A stretch of DNA of 14,120 nucleotides from an uncultured Trueperaceae bacterium (GCA_937911855.1 CALDPK010000038.1:1-14120), one strand, 5' to 3'. Shown: positions 1-6,885, numbered from the stretch's first letter. Translations and numbers: made by a program. Notes: generated by a model from the sequence alone, not told the origin.

Positions 1-1050
1 TGCCTCCCGCAGTTCCAGTTCGACCTTGGCGCCGGCTTCGACTTCCACCAGGTGGAAGTTCGCTCCCGCGGCCTTCAGCCTGATCAAGGGGGCTCCCCCG
101 GCACTCTTGAGCCCGGTGACGGTCACGTTGCTTGCGATGGTGAGCGTTGAACCCACCTCGATGACGTGCGGCCCTGACCCTGGGAACGATTGACCCCTGA
201 AAACGATTCTTTGGATCGCCGGGTCGAGGGCGGCTTCATTCAGCCTGTTGCGCAGACTGCCGGGTATGGCTTCATCATCGCTGCTGTTGGTCACCAGGCT
301 GAACGTCCCGATGAGTTCCCCGTAAATCAACTGATGCGTGACGGTGGCGCCGGCTGCGACCGTCACGACGGCCTCGGGCGGAGCCGTGAAGTAACGGTCA
401 TCCGGAGAAAGGAAATCGTGGCCGGAGATCAGGTAGTCTCCGGGGTGCAGGTCCTCGAGTTCGATTGAACCGAACACTTCTGTGCTGAACGCGTCCGGAC
501 CGGTCACCAGGACGCCAGGAGTTACTGCCGCTGGCAGGCCCGTGATGTTTATCTTCAGGTTGCCCCGGGTTGGGAGAGCTGGTGGGTCCTCGTCCTCGTT
601 GTCGTCACCATCGTCAGGATCATCATCCCCGCTGCCGTCATCCCCGTCGCCAGGGTCAGTTGCCTCGGGAGCGTACGTGACCGTGACGGTCGCATCCTTG
701 CCGGCGTGGATGGTCACGGAGGCATGGCTGAGCGTGCCAACGTACTGGCTGCCTTCATGCGTGACAGCCGAGGCTGACAGGACGTAATCGCCTGCCTTGA
801 GTTCGTGCTTGCCCGGAACCGCCAGGACGCGGCTGAAGTCAGCAGCTCCCGCTACCTGAACCGTCGCGGTGGCACCGGCAGGCAGGTTCTCCGCTTCCAG
901 TACCAGGTTTCCGGTGGTCACCGCCGCTGGTTTTCCGGTGCAGGCCGCCAACAATAGAGCGAAGAGCGAAAACACGACTAGGAGCTTTTGCAGCCTGCCC
1001 GTTTTGAAAACATTGCCGCAAATGCGGTGGTAAAAACCAGAAGTATTCAT
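1..1050 (-). CDS. Secreted lipoprotein with two beta-sandwich repeats and acidic linker (C-terminus beyond window)
   Basis: The frame is open from the ATG at 1050-1048 to base 1 (350 codons) with no stop, so the 3' end lies outside the window. Residues 20-36 form a hydrophobic signal segment ending in the lipobox LAAC, which makes Cys37 the lipidation site. Two related domains of about 80 residues follow (about 47-127 and 162-243). Both run GNL...LPA...V.V.G...FS...L.AGDY...V.AG..V...Y. A linker at about 130-156, almost all Asp, Glu, Gly and Pro, separates them. From about 247 the sequence changes to a SLVTNSSDDEAIPGSLR segment resembling the start of CSLREA/right-handed beta-helix surface proteins. 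No enzymatic motif is visible, and the likely role is at the cell surface. The only SD-like string, AAAGGA, sits 15 nt before the ATG, which is far. A GTG nine codons upstream has no better site. Function unknown; the lipoprotein call is firm. Confidence 0.85.
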   Translation of the reverse strand, partial: MNTSGFYHRICGNVFKTGRLQKLLVVFSLFALLLAACTGKPAAVTTGNLVLEAENLPAGATATVQVAGAADFSRVLAVPGKHELKAGDYVLSASAVTHEGSQYVGTLSHASVTIHAGKDATVTVTYAPEATDPGDGDDGSGDDDPDDGDDNEDEDPPALPTRGNLKINITGLPAAVTPGVLVTGPDAFSTEVFGSIELEDLHPGDYLISGHDFLSPDDRYFTAPPEAVVTVAAGATVTHQLIYGELIGTFSLVTNSSDDEAIPGSLRNRLNEAALDPAIQRIVFRGQSFPGSGPHVIEVGSTLTIASNVTVTGLKSAGGAPLIRLKAAGANFHLVEVEAGAKVELELREA

Positions 1051-1085
1051 TTTTAGTGAGTAGTGTCCTTTCAGCACTGAGAAGG

Positions 1086-1119
1086 ACTGTACCCACCGGC
1101 CGTCAAAATGGCGTCAAAA
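1086..1119 (-). promoter_or_regulatory. Putative control region of the lipoprotein gene: TTTTGACG direct repeat and TACAGT box
   Basis: Read on the minus strand, TTTTGACG occurs twice (1119-1112 and 1108-1101), exactly 11 bp apart, about one helical turn. A TACAGT box (1091-1086) lies downstream and would give a leader of about 30 nt. TTGACG resembles a -35 box, but its spacing to TACAGT is 9 or 20 bp, neither of which is normal. An activator binding the repeat in the manner of an OmpR/PhoB-type regulator is one possible reading. Confidence 0.25.
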
Positions 1120-1140
1120 CCCGCCAGGAACGGTGCGGGC
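1115..1140 (-). terminator. Weak candidate terminator downstream of the GTPase gene
   Basis: On the minus strand CCCGC and GCGGG can pair (5 bp) around a 10-nt loop and are followed by TTTT. It lies about 60 nt after the GTPase stop. The stem is short and the loop large, so it is only a weak candidate, and it overlaps the direct repeat upstream of the lipoprotein gene. Confidence 0.25.
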
Positions 1141-1202
1141 GCTGACACTGCACAGGCTCGGCCCGCGATCTGTCAGGGTGCAGGACCAGGAAAGACGCTG
1201 CG

Positions 1203-2309
1203 TCAGCTGTCGCGGTCCGGCTCTATACGTTTGCCGCGGTTCCTGAACTGTTGCCTGAATTCCTCCGCCAGTTGCTGGGCGTCGGGCTGGGCGGTGCCGT
1301 AACGTTCTATCGACACGCGCAGTGCCTTGATGTACGAGTTGCCCAGGGCGGCCGTCAGGGCGGAGGCGGTACCGGCTGCGATGACGCCACCGGCCACGGA
1401 ACCGAGTCCGGGTACGAACTTCAGCAGGGCAGAGGCCACCGTCCGGGTCGCGTAGCCGGTACCGGCGATGCCCAGCGCGCTTGACAGCACCGTCTGCAGG
1501 TACGTCTGTGAGAACGACAGCCCGAAAGTCGCGTTGATGCCGGCCAGCATGCCCAGCTGGATGGGCGCAAGGGTCCACAGGTTGGAGAGCGGCATGGGCA
1601 CCGCTGCCGCTGCGCCCGCACTGGCTGTTGCAGTACTGACCACGGCCCTGGCGCGGCGCACCTTCATGTCCAGGGAGACCTTCTGGGCTGCAGCCAGCGC
1701 GTTGCGGCTGGCCTCGGGGATGAGCTCCATCGTCGCCTCAAGCAGCTCGAGGAGTCCGAACGGCTGCAGGACGTGCCCGTCATCGAGCTCTTCGGTCAGG
1801 GCGCGGACGCGGTGCACTCCCCAGGCGTGCGGGATCAGTTCGCGGACCACGTCGCTGAAACCCTGATCAGAACGGGCCTTGGTTATGACGACCAGGACGG
1901 GCACGCCGCTGGCGTGCAGCAGCCGGGCCAGTTCGATCTCGGCTTCCTGCACGCGGCGGCCGTCCTCGCTGATGCACAGCCAGCAGGCATGGATGTGCTG
2001 GCGCTCGTCGCTGCTGCGCCGCTTCTTGATGAGCGCGTGCAGTTCCTGGATCGTCTCCTGGTAGCGGGCTGTTTCCAGGCCGCGGGTGTCGAACAGGGTG
2101 AGCGGGAAGCCGGGCCGCGAGTACTCGCGCGTACCGAGGGTGACGGGCCGGCCCTGCCCCGTCTCAGCCAGGTTCTCGCTGAACACGGCGTTGACCAGCG
2201 TGCTCTTGCCCACACCGGTAATCCCGGCCATGAGCAGGTTGAACTGGCCACGCAGTTCGTTCGCCTGCTTCACGCTGTCATTCACGAGTCTGCCTAAGTC
2301 CATGGCCAT
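1203..2309 (-). CDS. Era-like GTPase with C-terminal DUF697/YcjF-type membrane domain
   Basis: From the chosen start the product is 368 aa. The Walker A/G1 motif GITGVGKST is at residues 29-37 and G3 DTRGLE at about 74-79. The G4 position reads TKAR (143-146) instead of the usual N/TKxD, so the guanine-specifying Asp is not in its normal place. The C-terminal half (about 215-330) is rich in Ala, Gly and Leu with several hydrophobic stretches (for example PGLGSVAGGVIAAGTASALT), as in the DUF697 domain of YcjF-like proteins, suggesting a membrane-associated GTPase. The frame is open back to a GTG at 2402, but those 31 extra residues look non-coding. The ATG at 2309 has a TANNNT box 8 nt upstream and no SD. 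It is divergent from the SPFH gene, and the lipoprotein gene follows downstream. The cellular role of this family is poorly known; the GTPase call itself is strong. Confidence 0.85.
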   Translation of the reverse strand: MAMDLGRLVNDSVKQANELRGQFNLLMAGITGVGKSTLVNAVFSENLAETGQGRPVTLGTREYSRPGFPLTLFDTRGLETARYQETIQELHALIKKRRSSDERQHIHACWLCISEDGRRVQEAEIELARLLHASGVPVLVVITKARSDQGFSDVVRELIPHAWGVHRVRALTEELDDGHVLQPFGLLELLEATMELIPEASRNALAAAQKVSLDMKVRRARAVVSTATASAGAAAAVPMPLSNLWTLAPIQLGMLAGINATFGLSFSQTYLQTVLSSALGIAGTGYATRTVASALLKFVPGLGSVAGGVIAAGTASALTAALGNSYIKALRVSIERYGTAQPDAQQLAEEFRQQFRNRGKRIEPDRDS

Positions 2310-2317
2310 GTTGGGGC

Positions 2318-2323
2318 AGGATA
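2318..2323 (-). promoter_or_regulatory. Candidate -10 box (TATCCT) for leaderless transcription of the GTPase gene
   Basis: TATCCT lies 8 nt before the ATG at 2309 on the minus strand and no Shine-Dalgarno sequence is present. It fits the TANNNT pattern seen before several other starts in this window and supports starting the GTPase at 2309. No good -35 box is visible. Confidence 0.4.
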
Positions 2324-2384
2324 ACCAGCAGGCGGCCAGGGCGGCGTCGTCCGAAAGTAGCAGGACCGCCGCCTGCGAGTGCAA

Positions 2385-2390
2385 TACAAT
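2385..2390 (+). promoter_or_regulatory. Candidate -10 box (TACAAT) for the SPFH gene
   Basis: TACAAT matches the TATAAT consensus at five of six positions. It would place the transcript start near 2397, leaving a leader of about 50 nt that carries the strong ribosome-binding site at 2437. No recognisable -35 box lies at the usual distance. Confidence 0.35.
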
Positions 2391-2436
2391 CAAATGATTC
2401 ACGGCACAAGTAAACCTGTGGTCCTGAAATCACCCC

Positions 2437-2441
2437 GGAGG
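2437..2441 (+). promoter_or_regulatory. Strong Shine-Dalgarno (GGAGG) that fixes a TTG start
   Basis: GGAGG lies 7 nt before TTG at 2449-2451. No ATG or GTG in frame fits this site, and the following residues (MKLYRSLAVV...) form the expected N-terminal membrane anchor. Confidence 0.8.
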
Positions 2442-2448
2442 TATTGGT

Positions 2449-3312
2449 TTGAAACTTTACAGATCCCTCGCCGTCGTCGTGGCCCTTGCCCTGCTGGCAA
2501 TCTTCATCGTGTTCGGCAGCATGTTCACAATCGATCAGGGCACCCGCGGAGTGGTGCTGCGCATGGGCGCAGTCGCCGGCATCGCCGAGCCCGGGCTGGG
2601 CTTCAAGATCCCCTTCATCGACCGCGTCGTGCCCATCAACGTGCAGACCAACTCGGTCGTCTACCCGGACATGGAAGCGTACAGCCGCGACCAGCAGCTC
2701 GCCGAGATCGACGTTTCGGTCACCTACCGCATCCTGCCCGGCGAAGTCGATGAGGTTTACGCGCAGTACGGCAGCGAAGAAGGCATGGTCACCCGGCTGA
2801 TCGACAGGCGCGTCAACGAGCTGGCCAAGACGGTGTTCGGCCAGTTCAACGCCGGCGAAGCGATCCAGGAACGCGGCCGCCTCAACCAGGATGTTTCGCA
2901 GGCCATCACATCAGCACTGACCGGACCACTCATCGTTGAGTCCGTGCAGGTTGAATCGGTAGCCTTCAGCGAAGTCTACGAACAGTCGATCGAAGCCCGC
3001 ATGCTGGCTGAAGTCGAAGTGCAGAAGCGCACGCAGGAACTCGACCAGCAGCGCGTGCAGGCGCAGATAACCGTGACGCAGGCCCAGGCTGAAGCTGACG
3101 CGCGCGTCGCCGCAGCCGAAGCCAACGCCCAGGCGGTGCGCATGGCCGGTGAAGCCGAGGCAGAAGCCATCCGCGCCAAGGGCGAGGCCCTGCGCGACAA
3201 CCCCGAGCTCGTGCGGCTCATCACCGCAGAAGCCTGGGACGGCCAGCTGCCCGTGACGATGGTTCCGGGTTCGGCCCTGCCGTTCATCGAGCTGGGTGCA
3301 GTAGCGCCTTAA
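2449..3312 (+). CDS. SPFH/prohibitin-like (band 7) membrane protein
   Basis: The product is 287 aa. An N-terminal membrane segment (about residues 5-24) is followed by an SPFH/prohibitin domain (about 26-180). That domain begins VDQG-like (TIDQGTRGVVLRMG), continues with PGLGFKIPFID and ends near the VESVAFSEVYEQSIEAR segment typical of prohibitins. A helical coiled-coil tail rich in Ala, Glu and Gln (about 180-250) comes next, then a short hydrophobic C-terminus (MVPGSALPFIEL). Such proteins form large rings at the membrane and are linked to membrane protein quality control or microdomains; the role here is inferred from family only. It starts with TTG preceded by a strong SD. It is divergent from the GTPase gene and ends only 3 nt from the stop of tatC, which converges on it. 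No NfeD partner gene is next to it. Confidence 0.9.
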   Translation: MKLYRSLAVVVALALLAIFIVFGSMFTIDQGTRGVVLRMGAVAGIAEPGLGFKIPFIDRVVPINVQTNSVVYPDMEAYSRDQQLAEIDVSVTYRILPGEVDEVYAQYGSEEGMVTRLIDRRVNELAKTVFGQFNAGEAIQERGRLNQDVSQAITSALTGPLIVESVQVESVAFSEVYEQSIEARMLAEVEVQKRTQELDQQRVQAQITVTQAQAEADARVAAAEANAQAVRMAGEAEAEAIRAKGEALRDNPELVRLITAEAWDGQLPVTMVPGSALPFIELGAVAP

Positions 3313-3315
3313 CGC

Positions 3316-4041
3316 TCAGTCGATCTGAAGTTCTTCGGCGATGCGGGCACTTCCCAGCTGGGCGGCCCGCATCACCCATATCGACACCTCGTAGAGGATT
3401 ATCAGCGGGAGTGCGACCAGGGCCAGGTTGACCGGGTCGACGGTCGGCGTGATGGCAGCTGCCAGGACGACCGCGCCCAGGATCGAATGCCTGCGGTATT
3501 TGGCCAGGGTCTGCCACTGCAGCACGTTGAGTTTGCCCAGCAGGAACGCCAGTACCGGCATCTCGAAGATCAGGCCGAACACCGCCATGAACATGAGCAT
3601 CGTCGAGATGAAACTCTGCGTTGAGAGCAGCATCGTGGCCTCGTCGCCAAGGAAGCCCGTGATGATCGGCAGTGAGAACGGCAGCGCCACATAGCGGGCG
3701 AACAGCACGCCCAGGATGAACGCCGAGGCCGTCAGCAGGATGAACGGAATCGCCCACCTGCGTTCGCTGGGGTACAGGCCGGGGGCGACGAAGCCCCACA
3801 CCTGACCGCCGATCACGGGTGCGGCCAGAACCACGCCGAAGAACGCAGAGATGTAGATGCTCACCGTCAGCGGTTCCATCACGTGGAAGGTGTGCAGGGT
3901 CAGGCCGGCCGGCAGTGGCTCCTTGAGCCAGTCCAGCAGCCAGAAACGCATGCTGAACATGACGCTGGCCCCGACGATCCACGCGCCCAGGGCGATGAAG
4001 ATGCGCGTGCGCAGTTCAGCAAGATGCTCAAGAAGCGTCAC
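3316..4041 (-). CDS. tatC: Twin-arginine translocase subunit TatC
   Basis: This is the 241-aa inner-membrane receptor of the Tat pathway, which exports folded proteins with twin-arginine signal peptides. The N-terminus MTLLEHLAELRTRI is the classic TatC opening. Glu93 in GLYPSERR and Glu160 in FGLIFEMPV match the conserved acidic residues of TM2-loop and TM4. TPTVDPVNLALVALPLIILYE matches the TM5-TM6 region. Six membrane segments are apparent. The start must be the GTG at 4041, since an in-frame TGA lies two codons upstream and the next Met would remove the signature. No SD is seen, so translation is probably coupled to tatA, whose stop is 20 nt upstream. Its 3' end faces the SPFH gene with a 3-nt gap. 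Confidence 0.96.
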   Translation of the reverse strand: MTLLEHLAELRTRIFIALGAWIVGASVMFSMRFWLLDWLKEPLPAGLTLHTFHVMEPLTVSIYISAFFGVVLAAPVIGGQVWGFVAPGLYPSERRWAIPFILLTASAFILGVLFARYVALPFSLPIITGFLGDEATMLLSTQSFISTMLMFMAVFGLIFEMPVLAFLLGKLNVLQWQTLAKYRRHSILGAVVLAAAITPTVDPVNLALVALPLIILYEVSIWVMRAAQLGSARIAEELQID

Positions 4042-4061
4042 TGGTCAGCGGTGCATTTTGG

Positions 4062-4274
4062 TCAGGCCTGGTCTTTGTTCGAGTTCGAGGACTGGCTCGG
4101 CTGGCTGTCCGAACTCTCGAGGTCGCTCTGGACCTCCCTGACGCCCTTGCGGAACTCCTTGATTGCCTGGCCCATGCCTTTTGCCATCTCCGGCAGGCGG
4201 CGTGCGCCAAAGAGAAGCAGCACGATCACAAGTATGATCAGCAGCTCCCACATTCCGAACGGTCCGATTCTCAT
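4062..4274 (-). CDS. tatA: Twin-arginine translocase subunit TatA/TatB family
   Basis: The 70-aa protein has a short N-terminal membrane helix (about residues 9-22) starting with polar Glu10, then the FG hinge (22-23). An amphipathic helix follows (RLPEMAKGMGQAIKEFRKG) and then a polar Ser/Gln-rich tail. This is the TatA pattern: multimers form the translocation pore with TatC. Its length and tail are TatA-like; TatB is usually longer. A GGAGG site at 4286-4282 lies 7 nt before the ATG and decides the start over the internal Met8. It is the first gene of a tatA-tatC operon. No separate tatB is present here, so this one protein may serve both roles, or tatB lies elsewhere. Confidence 0.93.
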   Translation of the reverse strand: MRIGPFGMWELLIILVIVLLLFGARRLPEMAKGMGQAIKEFRKGVREVQSDLESSDSQPSQSSNSNKDQA

Positions 4275-4325
4275 TCAACTGCCTCCAGACAGGCACAGGG
4301 TGATTGGTGATTCCCGGTTGCGGTC

Positions 4326-4352
4326 ATTCTAGCGCGTTAAGGACTCGCACAA
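4326..4352 (-). promoter_or_regulatory. Candidate promoter of the tatA-tatC operon
   Basis: On the minus strand TAGAAT (4331-4326) is a good -10 box, five of six to consensus. TTGTGC (4352-4347) could serve as -35, but the 15-bp spacer is short. The transcript would begin near 4319 and carry a leader of about 45 nt with the GGAGG of tatA. Confidence 0.45.
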
Positions 4353-4419
4353 CGTACGCGCGCCAGCAGAACGTCCGGACAATGCGCGAAAGCATACCGA
4401 GTCACTCATGGGACTGTTC

Positions 4420-4425
4420 TACCCT
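4420..4425 (+). promoter_or_regulatory. Candidate -10 box (TACCCT) for a leaderless aldo/keto reductase transcript
   Basis: TACCCT ends 5 nt before the ATG at 4431. An in-frame TGA two codons upstream rules out an earlier start, and there is no room for or sign of an SD. The transcript would therefore begin at or next to the start codon. Confidence 0.5.
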
Positions 4426-4430
4426 GACAT

Positions 4431-5255
4431 ATGGAACGAACCGTAAAGCTTCTGAGCGGCCCCGAAATGCCCCGCATCGGCCTCGGCACCTCACCCATGG
4501 ACGACACTGTCACCGAGAACATCGTCACCGAAGCGCTGCAGGTCGGCTACCGCTCCGTTGACACGGCCGAGAACTACCGCAACGAAGCCGGGGTCGGCCG
4601 CGGCATCCGGGCCAGCGGCGTGGACCGCGAGGAGATCTTCGTCACCAGCAAGTTCAACGCCGAGTGGCACGGCGAGGACCTTGTCGCCAAGGCCGCGCAC
4701 CGCAGCCTCGAGCTGATGGGGCTGGATTACCTCGACCTGTACCTGATCCACTGGCCCAACCCTGACCAGGACCGCTTCGTTGACGCCTGGCGCGGCCTGA
4801 TCAGGCTGCGCGAGGAAGGCCTCGTGCGGGCCATCGGCGTGTCGAACTTCAAGGTCAGCCACCTGCGGCGCATCATCGACGAAACAGGCGTCACCCCCGA
4901 CGTGAACCAGATCGAGCTGAACCCGTACACCCAGCGCCCCGACCAGACGGCGTTCGGCGCCGACAACCGGATCGTGCAGACCGCCTGGTCACCGCTGGGC
5001 CGCAAGACCGAACTGCTGGACGAGCGCGTTATCACCCAGGTGGCCCGCGAAGTCGGCCGCACGCCTGCTCAGGTCGTGCTTCGCTGGCACCTGCAGAAGA
5101 ATCATGTGGCGATCCCGAAGACCAGCAATCCGCAGCGCTTGACTGAGAACTTAGACGTGTTCGGATTCGAGCTGACCGGCGAGCAGATGGCGCAGATCGA
5201 CGGGTTGGATAACGGCGGCGAAGGTGCCGCTGACTCGGACACGTTCGGCCACTGA
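4431..5255 (+). CDS. Aldo/keto reductase (NADPH-dependent oxidoreductase)
   Basis: The 274-aa TIM-barrel oxidoreductase carries the full catalytic tetrad: Asp44 and Tyr49 (SVDTAENYRNE), Lys74 (TSKF) and His107 (LIHWPNP). The cofactor-binding signatures GVSNF (136-140) and IPKTSNPQRLTEN (228-240) are present; the Lys and Arg there typically bind the 2'-phosphate of NADPH. Its length matches the prokaryotic AKR5-like 2,5-diketo-gluconate reductase group, which reduces aldehydes and ketones to alcohols in the cytosol. The substrate cannot be told from sequence. It has its own promoter, divergent from tatA, and its stop is 6 nt from that of the convergent MarC-family gene. Confidence 0.93.
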   Translation: MERTVKLLSGPEMPRIGLGTSPMDDTVTENIVTEALQVGYRSVDTAENYRNEAGVGRGIRASGVDREEIFVTSKFNAEWHGEDLVAKAAHRSLELMGLDYLDLYLIHWPNPDQDRFVDAWRGLIRLREEGLVRAIGVSNFKVSHLRRIIDETGVTPDVNQIELNPYTQRPDQTAFGADNRIVQTAWSPLGRKTELLDERVITQVAREVGRTPAQVVLRWHLQKNHVAIPKTSNPQRLTENLDVFGFELTGEQMAQIDGLDNGGEGAADSDTFGH

Positions 5256-5261
5256 GGGAAT

Positions 5262-5855
5262 TCAGAACAGGGTCGTGATGCCGTTGACGACCATCTGGAC
5301 GGCCAGCATGATCAGCACCATGCCCATCAGCCGCTCGATGGCGGTGAGGCCGCGGACCCGCAACACCCGCAGCAGCAGCGGCGACGCCATCATGACGACC
5401 GCAGTCGCGAGCCAGGCGATCAGCAGCGCCAGCAGCCATTTGCCCATCGCAGTCGGGTCGCTCTTGGCCATGATGATGACCATCGCCATGGCCGAAGGCC
5501 CGGCGATCAGCGGGATGGCGAGCGGGACTATGAACGGTTCGCCGTCCAGCTGGGCGCCCATCACGCCGTCCTTGCGCGGGAAGATCATGCGCAGGCCGAT
5601 GACGCCCAGCACGATGCCGCCGGCTATTGCAACGGATTCCTGCTGCAGGCCCATGAAGCGCAGGATGATCTCACCGAAGAACAGGAAGAAAACCAGAACG
5701 CCCAAGGCGATGAGCAGTTCGCGCATCAGCACCTTGCGGCGCCGGGACTTCTCGACGTCCTTCAGGAGGGAGATCGCCAGCGGTGCGTTACCGAAGGGAT
5801 CCATTACGAAAAACAGCAGTACTGCTGCTGACAATACGCCGGTAGTGGCATCCAC
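5262..5855 (-). CDS. MarC/NAAT-family integral membrane protein
   Basis: The 197-aa protein is almost entirely hydrophobic, with about six membrane helices. Family motifs are clear: DPFGNAPL (19-26) in the first helix, the mirrored PLAIPLIAGPSAM (111-123) in the second half, and ERLMGMVLIMLAVQMVVNG near the end. MarC proteins were named for the E. coli multiple-antibiotic-resistance locus, but a resistance role was not upheld. Some archaeal members are reported as amino acid transporters, so substrate and function are open. The start is GTG at 5855, because an in-frame TAA lies four codons upstream. No SD is seen, but a TANNNT box is. It lies 98 nt downstream of the lipid kinase stop, with a large hairpin between them, so it is probably transcribed separately. 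Confidence 0.92.
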   Translation of the reverse strand: MDATTGVLSAAVLLFFVMDPFGNAPLAISLLKDVEKSRRRKVLMRELLIALGVLVFFLFFGEIILRFMGLQQESVAIAGGIVLGVIGLRMIFPRKDGVMGAQLDGEPFIVPLAIPLIAGPSAMAMVIIMAKSDPTAMGKWLLALLIAWLATAVVMMASPLLLRVLRVRGLTAIERLMGMVLIMLAVQMVVNGITTLF

Positions 5856-5861
5856 GCAGCC

Positions 5862-5867
5862 AGTTTA
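5862..5867 (-). promoter_or_regulatory. Candidate -10 box (TAAACT) for leaderless MarC-family transcript
   Basis: On the minus strand TAAACT ends 6 nt before the GTG at 5855. Its first three bases are also the in-frame stop TAA that excludes any upstream start. No SD is present. Confidence 0.45.
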
Positions 5868-5927
5868 ACGCCAGCAGCAGTTTCGGCTGTTCGTTACTGT
5901 TCCAGTGCGTTGCCTTTGGGGGCGGCC

Positions 5928-5965
5928 GTTCCTGACTGCGCGCCAGCTGGCACTCAGTCAGGAAC
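5928..5965 (-). terminator. Large near-perfect hairpin spanning the lipid kinase stop codon
   Basis: Arms GTTCCTGACTG and CAGTCAGGAAC (11 bp perfect) enclose a second palindrome GCCAGCTGGC, giving 17 paired positions out of 19 across 38 nt. The kinase stop TGA (5956-5954) lies inside it. There is no T-tract on either strand, so it is not a standard intrinsic terminator. It may stabilise the mRNA 3' end, act with Rho, or be a protein-binding palindrome. Confidence 0.55.
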
Positions 5966-6874
5966 CTGGTACCTGGCTGAGGCTATGAACTTCAGTGCGG
6001 CCGGCACCATCTTCAGTTTGACTGGGGTCTCACCGACCACGTCACCGTCGATGTGCACGAGCATGGGTGGCCTGGCTTCGATCTCGAGTTCGCGGATGTC
6101 CTCCAGCTCAGGTTTCCCGCCCGGCCCGGCCACGATTCGCAGCACCTGCCCTACGACGCCAAGCAGCCCCGGAGAACTCATCACCGACAGTTCGGCATAA
6201 CCGTCGTGCGGATGGGCGTCGGGTCCCACCTTCGCGCCCAGGAGCTCAAGCCGGGTGGCGTTGAACACGCTGATGGTGTGGGCCTGCACCAGGCGTTCCT
6301 GCCCGTCCACGACCAGCCGTACCGAGTGGTTGCGCCGGTTCCGCATGTTGGTGAACGTGGCGTTCACGTAAGCCATGAAACCCAGGCGGGACTTCTCTTC
6401 CGAGTCGGCGTCCCGGTTGATCTCCGCGTCGAGTCCCGCACCGAGGAACAGCAGGCTGGTGGCGTCGTGCGAGTGGACGTCAAGTGCGTCAAGGTCCACG
6501 AGTTTACCCGTCGACAGGGTCTTCACTGCAGCCAGTGGGTCCATCGGCAGCCCCAGCACCCGTGCCAGGCCGTTGCCGGTGCCCAGCGGGATGATGCCCA
6601 CGGCCGGCCGTTTCTCCTGCTTTGACTTCAGGATGCCGTGAGCCACGCCCGTAACGGAACCGTCGCCACCCGCGGCGATCACCACATCGAAGCCTTCCTC
6701 GGCCGCTTCGGAAGCCCAGGTCCACGCGTCATCGGGCCCGCTGGTCTTGCGCAGATCCAGCTCGGCCGGGCCAGATGAGCTGATGGCTCTGCTTATGCGC
6801 TCAGCGTACTCCTGGCCGCGTTCAGTGCCGCTATTGGGATTCAGGATCACCCTGATCCGCCTGCCTGTGAACAT
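5954..6874 (-). CDS. Diacylglycerol/lipid kinase, YegS/DgkB/BmrU family
   Basis: The 306-aa cytosolic lipid kinase phosphorylates diacylglycerol or a related lipid using ATP. Signatures appear in family order: NPNSG (12-16), GGDGS (69-73; most members have GGDGT) and PLGTGNGLAR (96-105; usually GT.ND.AR). GAGLDAE follows at about 145, and the C-terminal beta-sandwich carries HPHDGYAEL and HIDGDVVGETPVKLKMVP. The length is typical. The Ser for Thr and Gly for Asp changes in the nucleotide loop are mild and do not suggest inactivation. The ATG at 6874 has a TATCAT box 5 nt upstream and no SD, suggesting its own leaderless transcript. It lies 35 nt after the exporter stop. The exact lipid substrate is not predictable. 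Confidence 0.92.
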   Translation of the reverse strand: MFTGRRIRVILNPNSGTERGQEYAERISRAISSSGPAELDLRKTSGPDDAWTWASEAAEEGFDVVIAAGGDGSVTGVAHGILKSKQEKRPAVGIIPLGTGNGLARVLGLPMDPLAAVKTLSTGKLVDLDALDVHSHDATSLLFLGAGLDAEINRDADSEEKSRLGFMAYVNATFTNMRNRRNHSVRLVVDGQERLVQAHTISVFNATRLELLGAKVGPDAHPHDGYAELSVMSSPGLLGVVGQVLRIVAGPGGKPELEDIRELEIEARPPMLVHIDGDVVGETPVKLKMVPAALKFIASARYQVPD

Positions 6875-6879
6875 GGCGC

Positions 6880-6885
6880 ATGATA
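6880..6885 (-). promoter_or_regulatory. Candidate -10 box (TATCAT) for leaderless lipid kinase transcript
   Basis: On the minus strand TATCAT ends 5 nt before the ATG at 6874, with no SD between. It lies in the 35-nt gap behind the hairpin at the exporter stop, consistent with a separate transcription unit. Confidence 0.45.

Noticed and set aside
585..670. Repetitive GAT/GAC-rich tract as a possible repeat array or CRISPR-like element
   Set aside because: It has no regular repeat unit or spacers and simply encodes the acidic linker of the lipoprotein.
190..787. Two short plus-strand frames at the left edge
   Set aside because: Low-complexity Ser/Pro and Arg-rich translations. The minus strand here encodes a lipoprotein with a lipobox and repeated domains.
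2310..2402. N-terminal extension of the GTPase to the GTG at 2402
   Set aside because: The extra 31 residues resemble no family N-terminus and overlap the divergent promoter region; the ATG at 2309 fits a TANNNT box.
5253..5264. CTGA-GGGAAT-TCAG between the convergent aldo/keto reductase and MarC genes as a bidirectional terminator
   Set aside because: Only 4 bp of stem with no T-tract on either side; probably the coincidence of two TGA stops facing each other.
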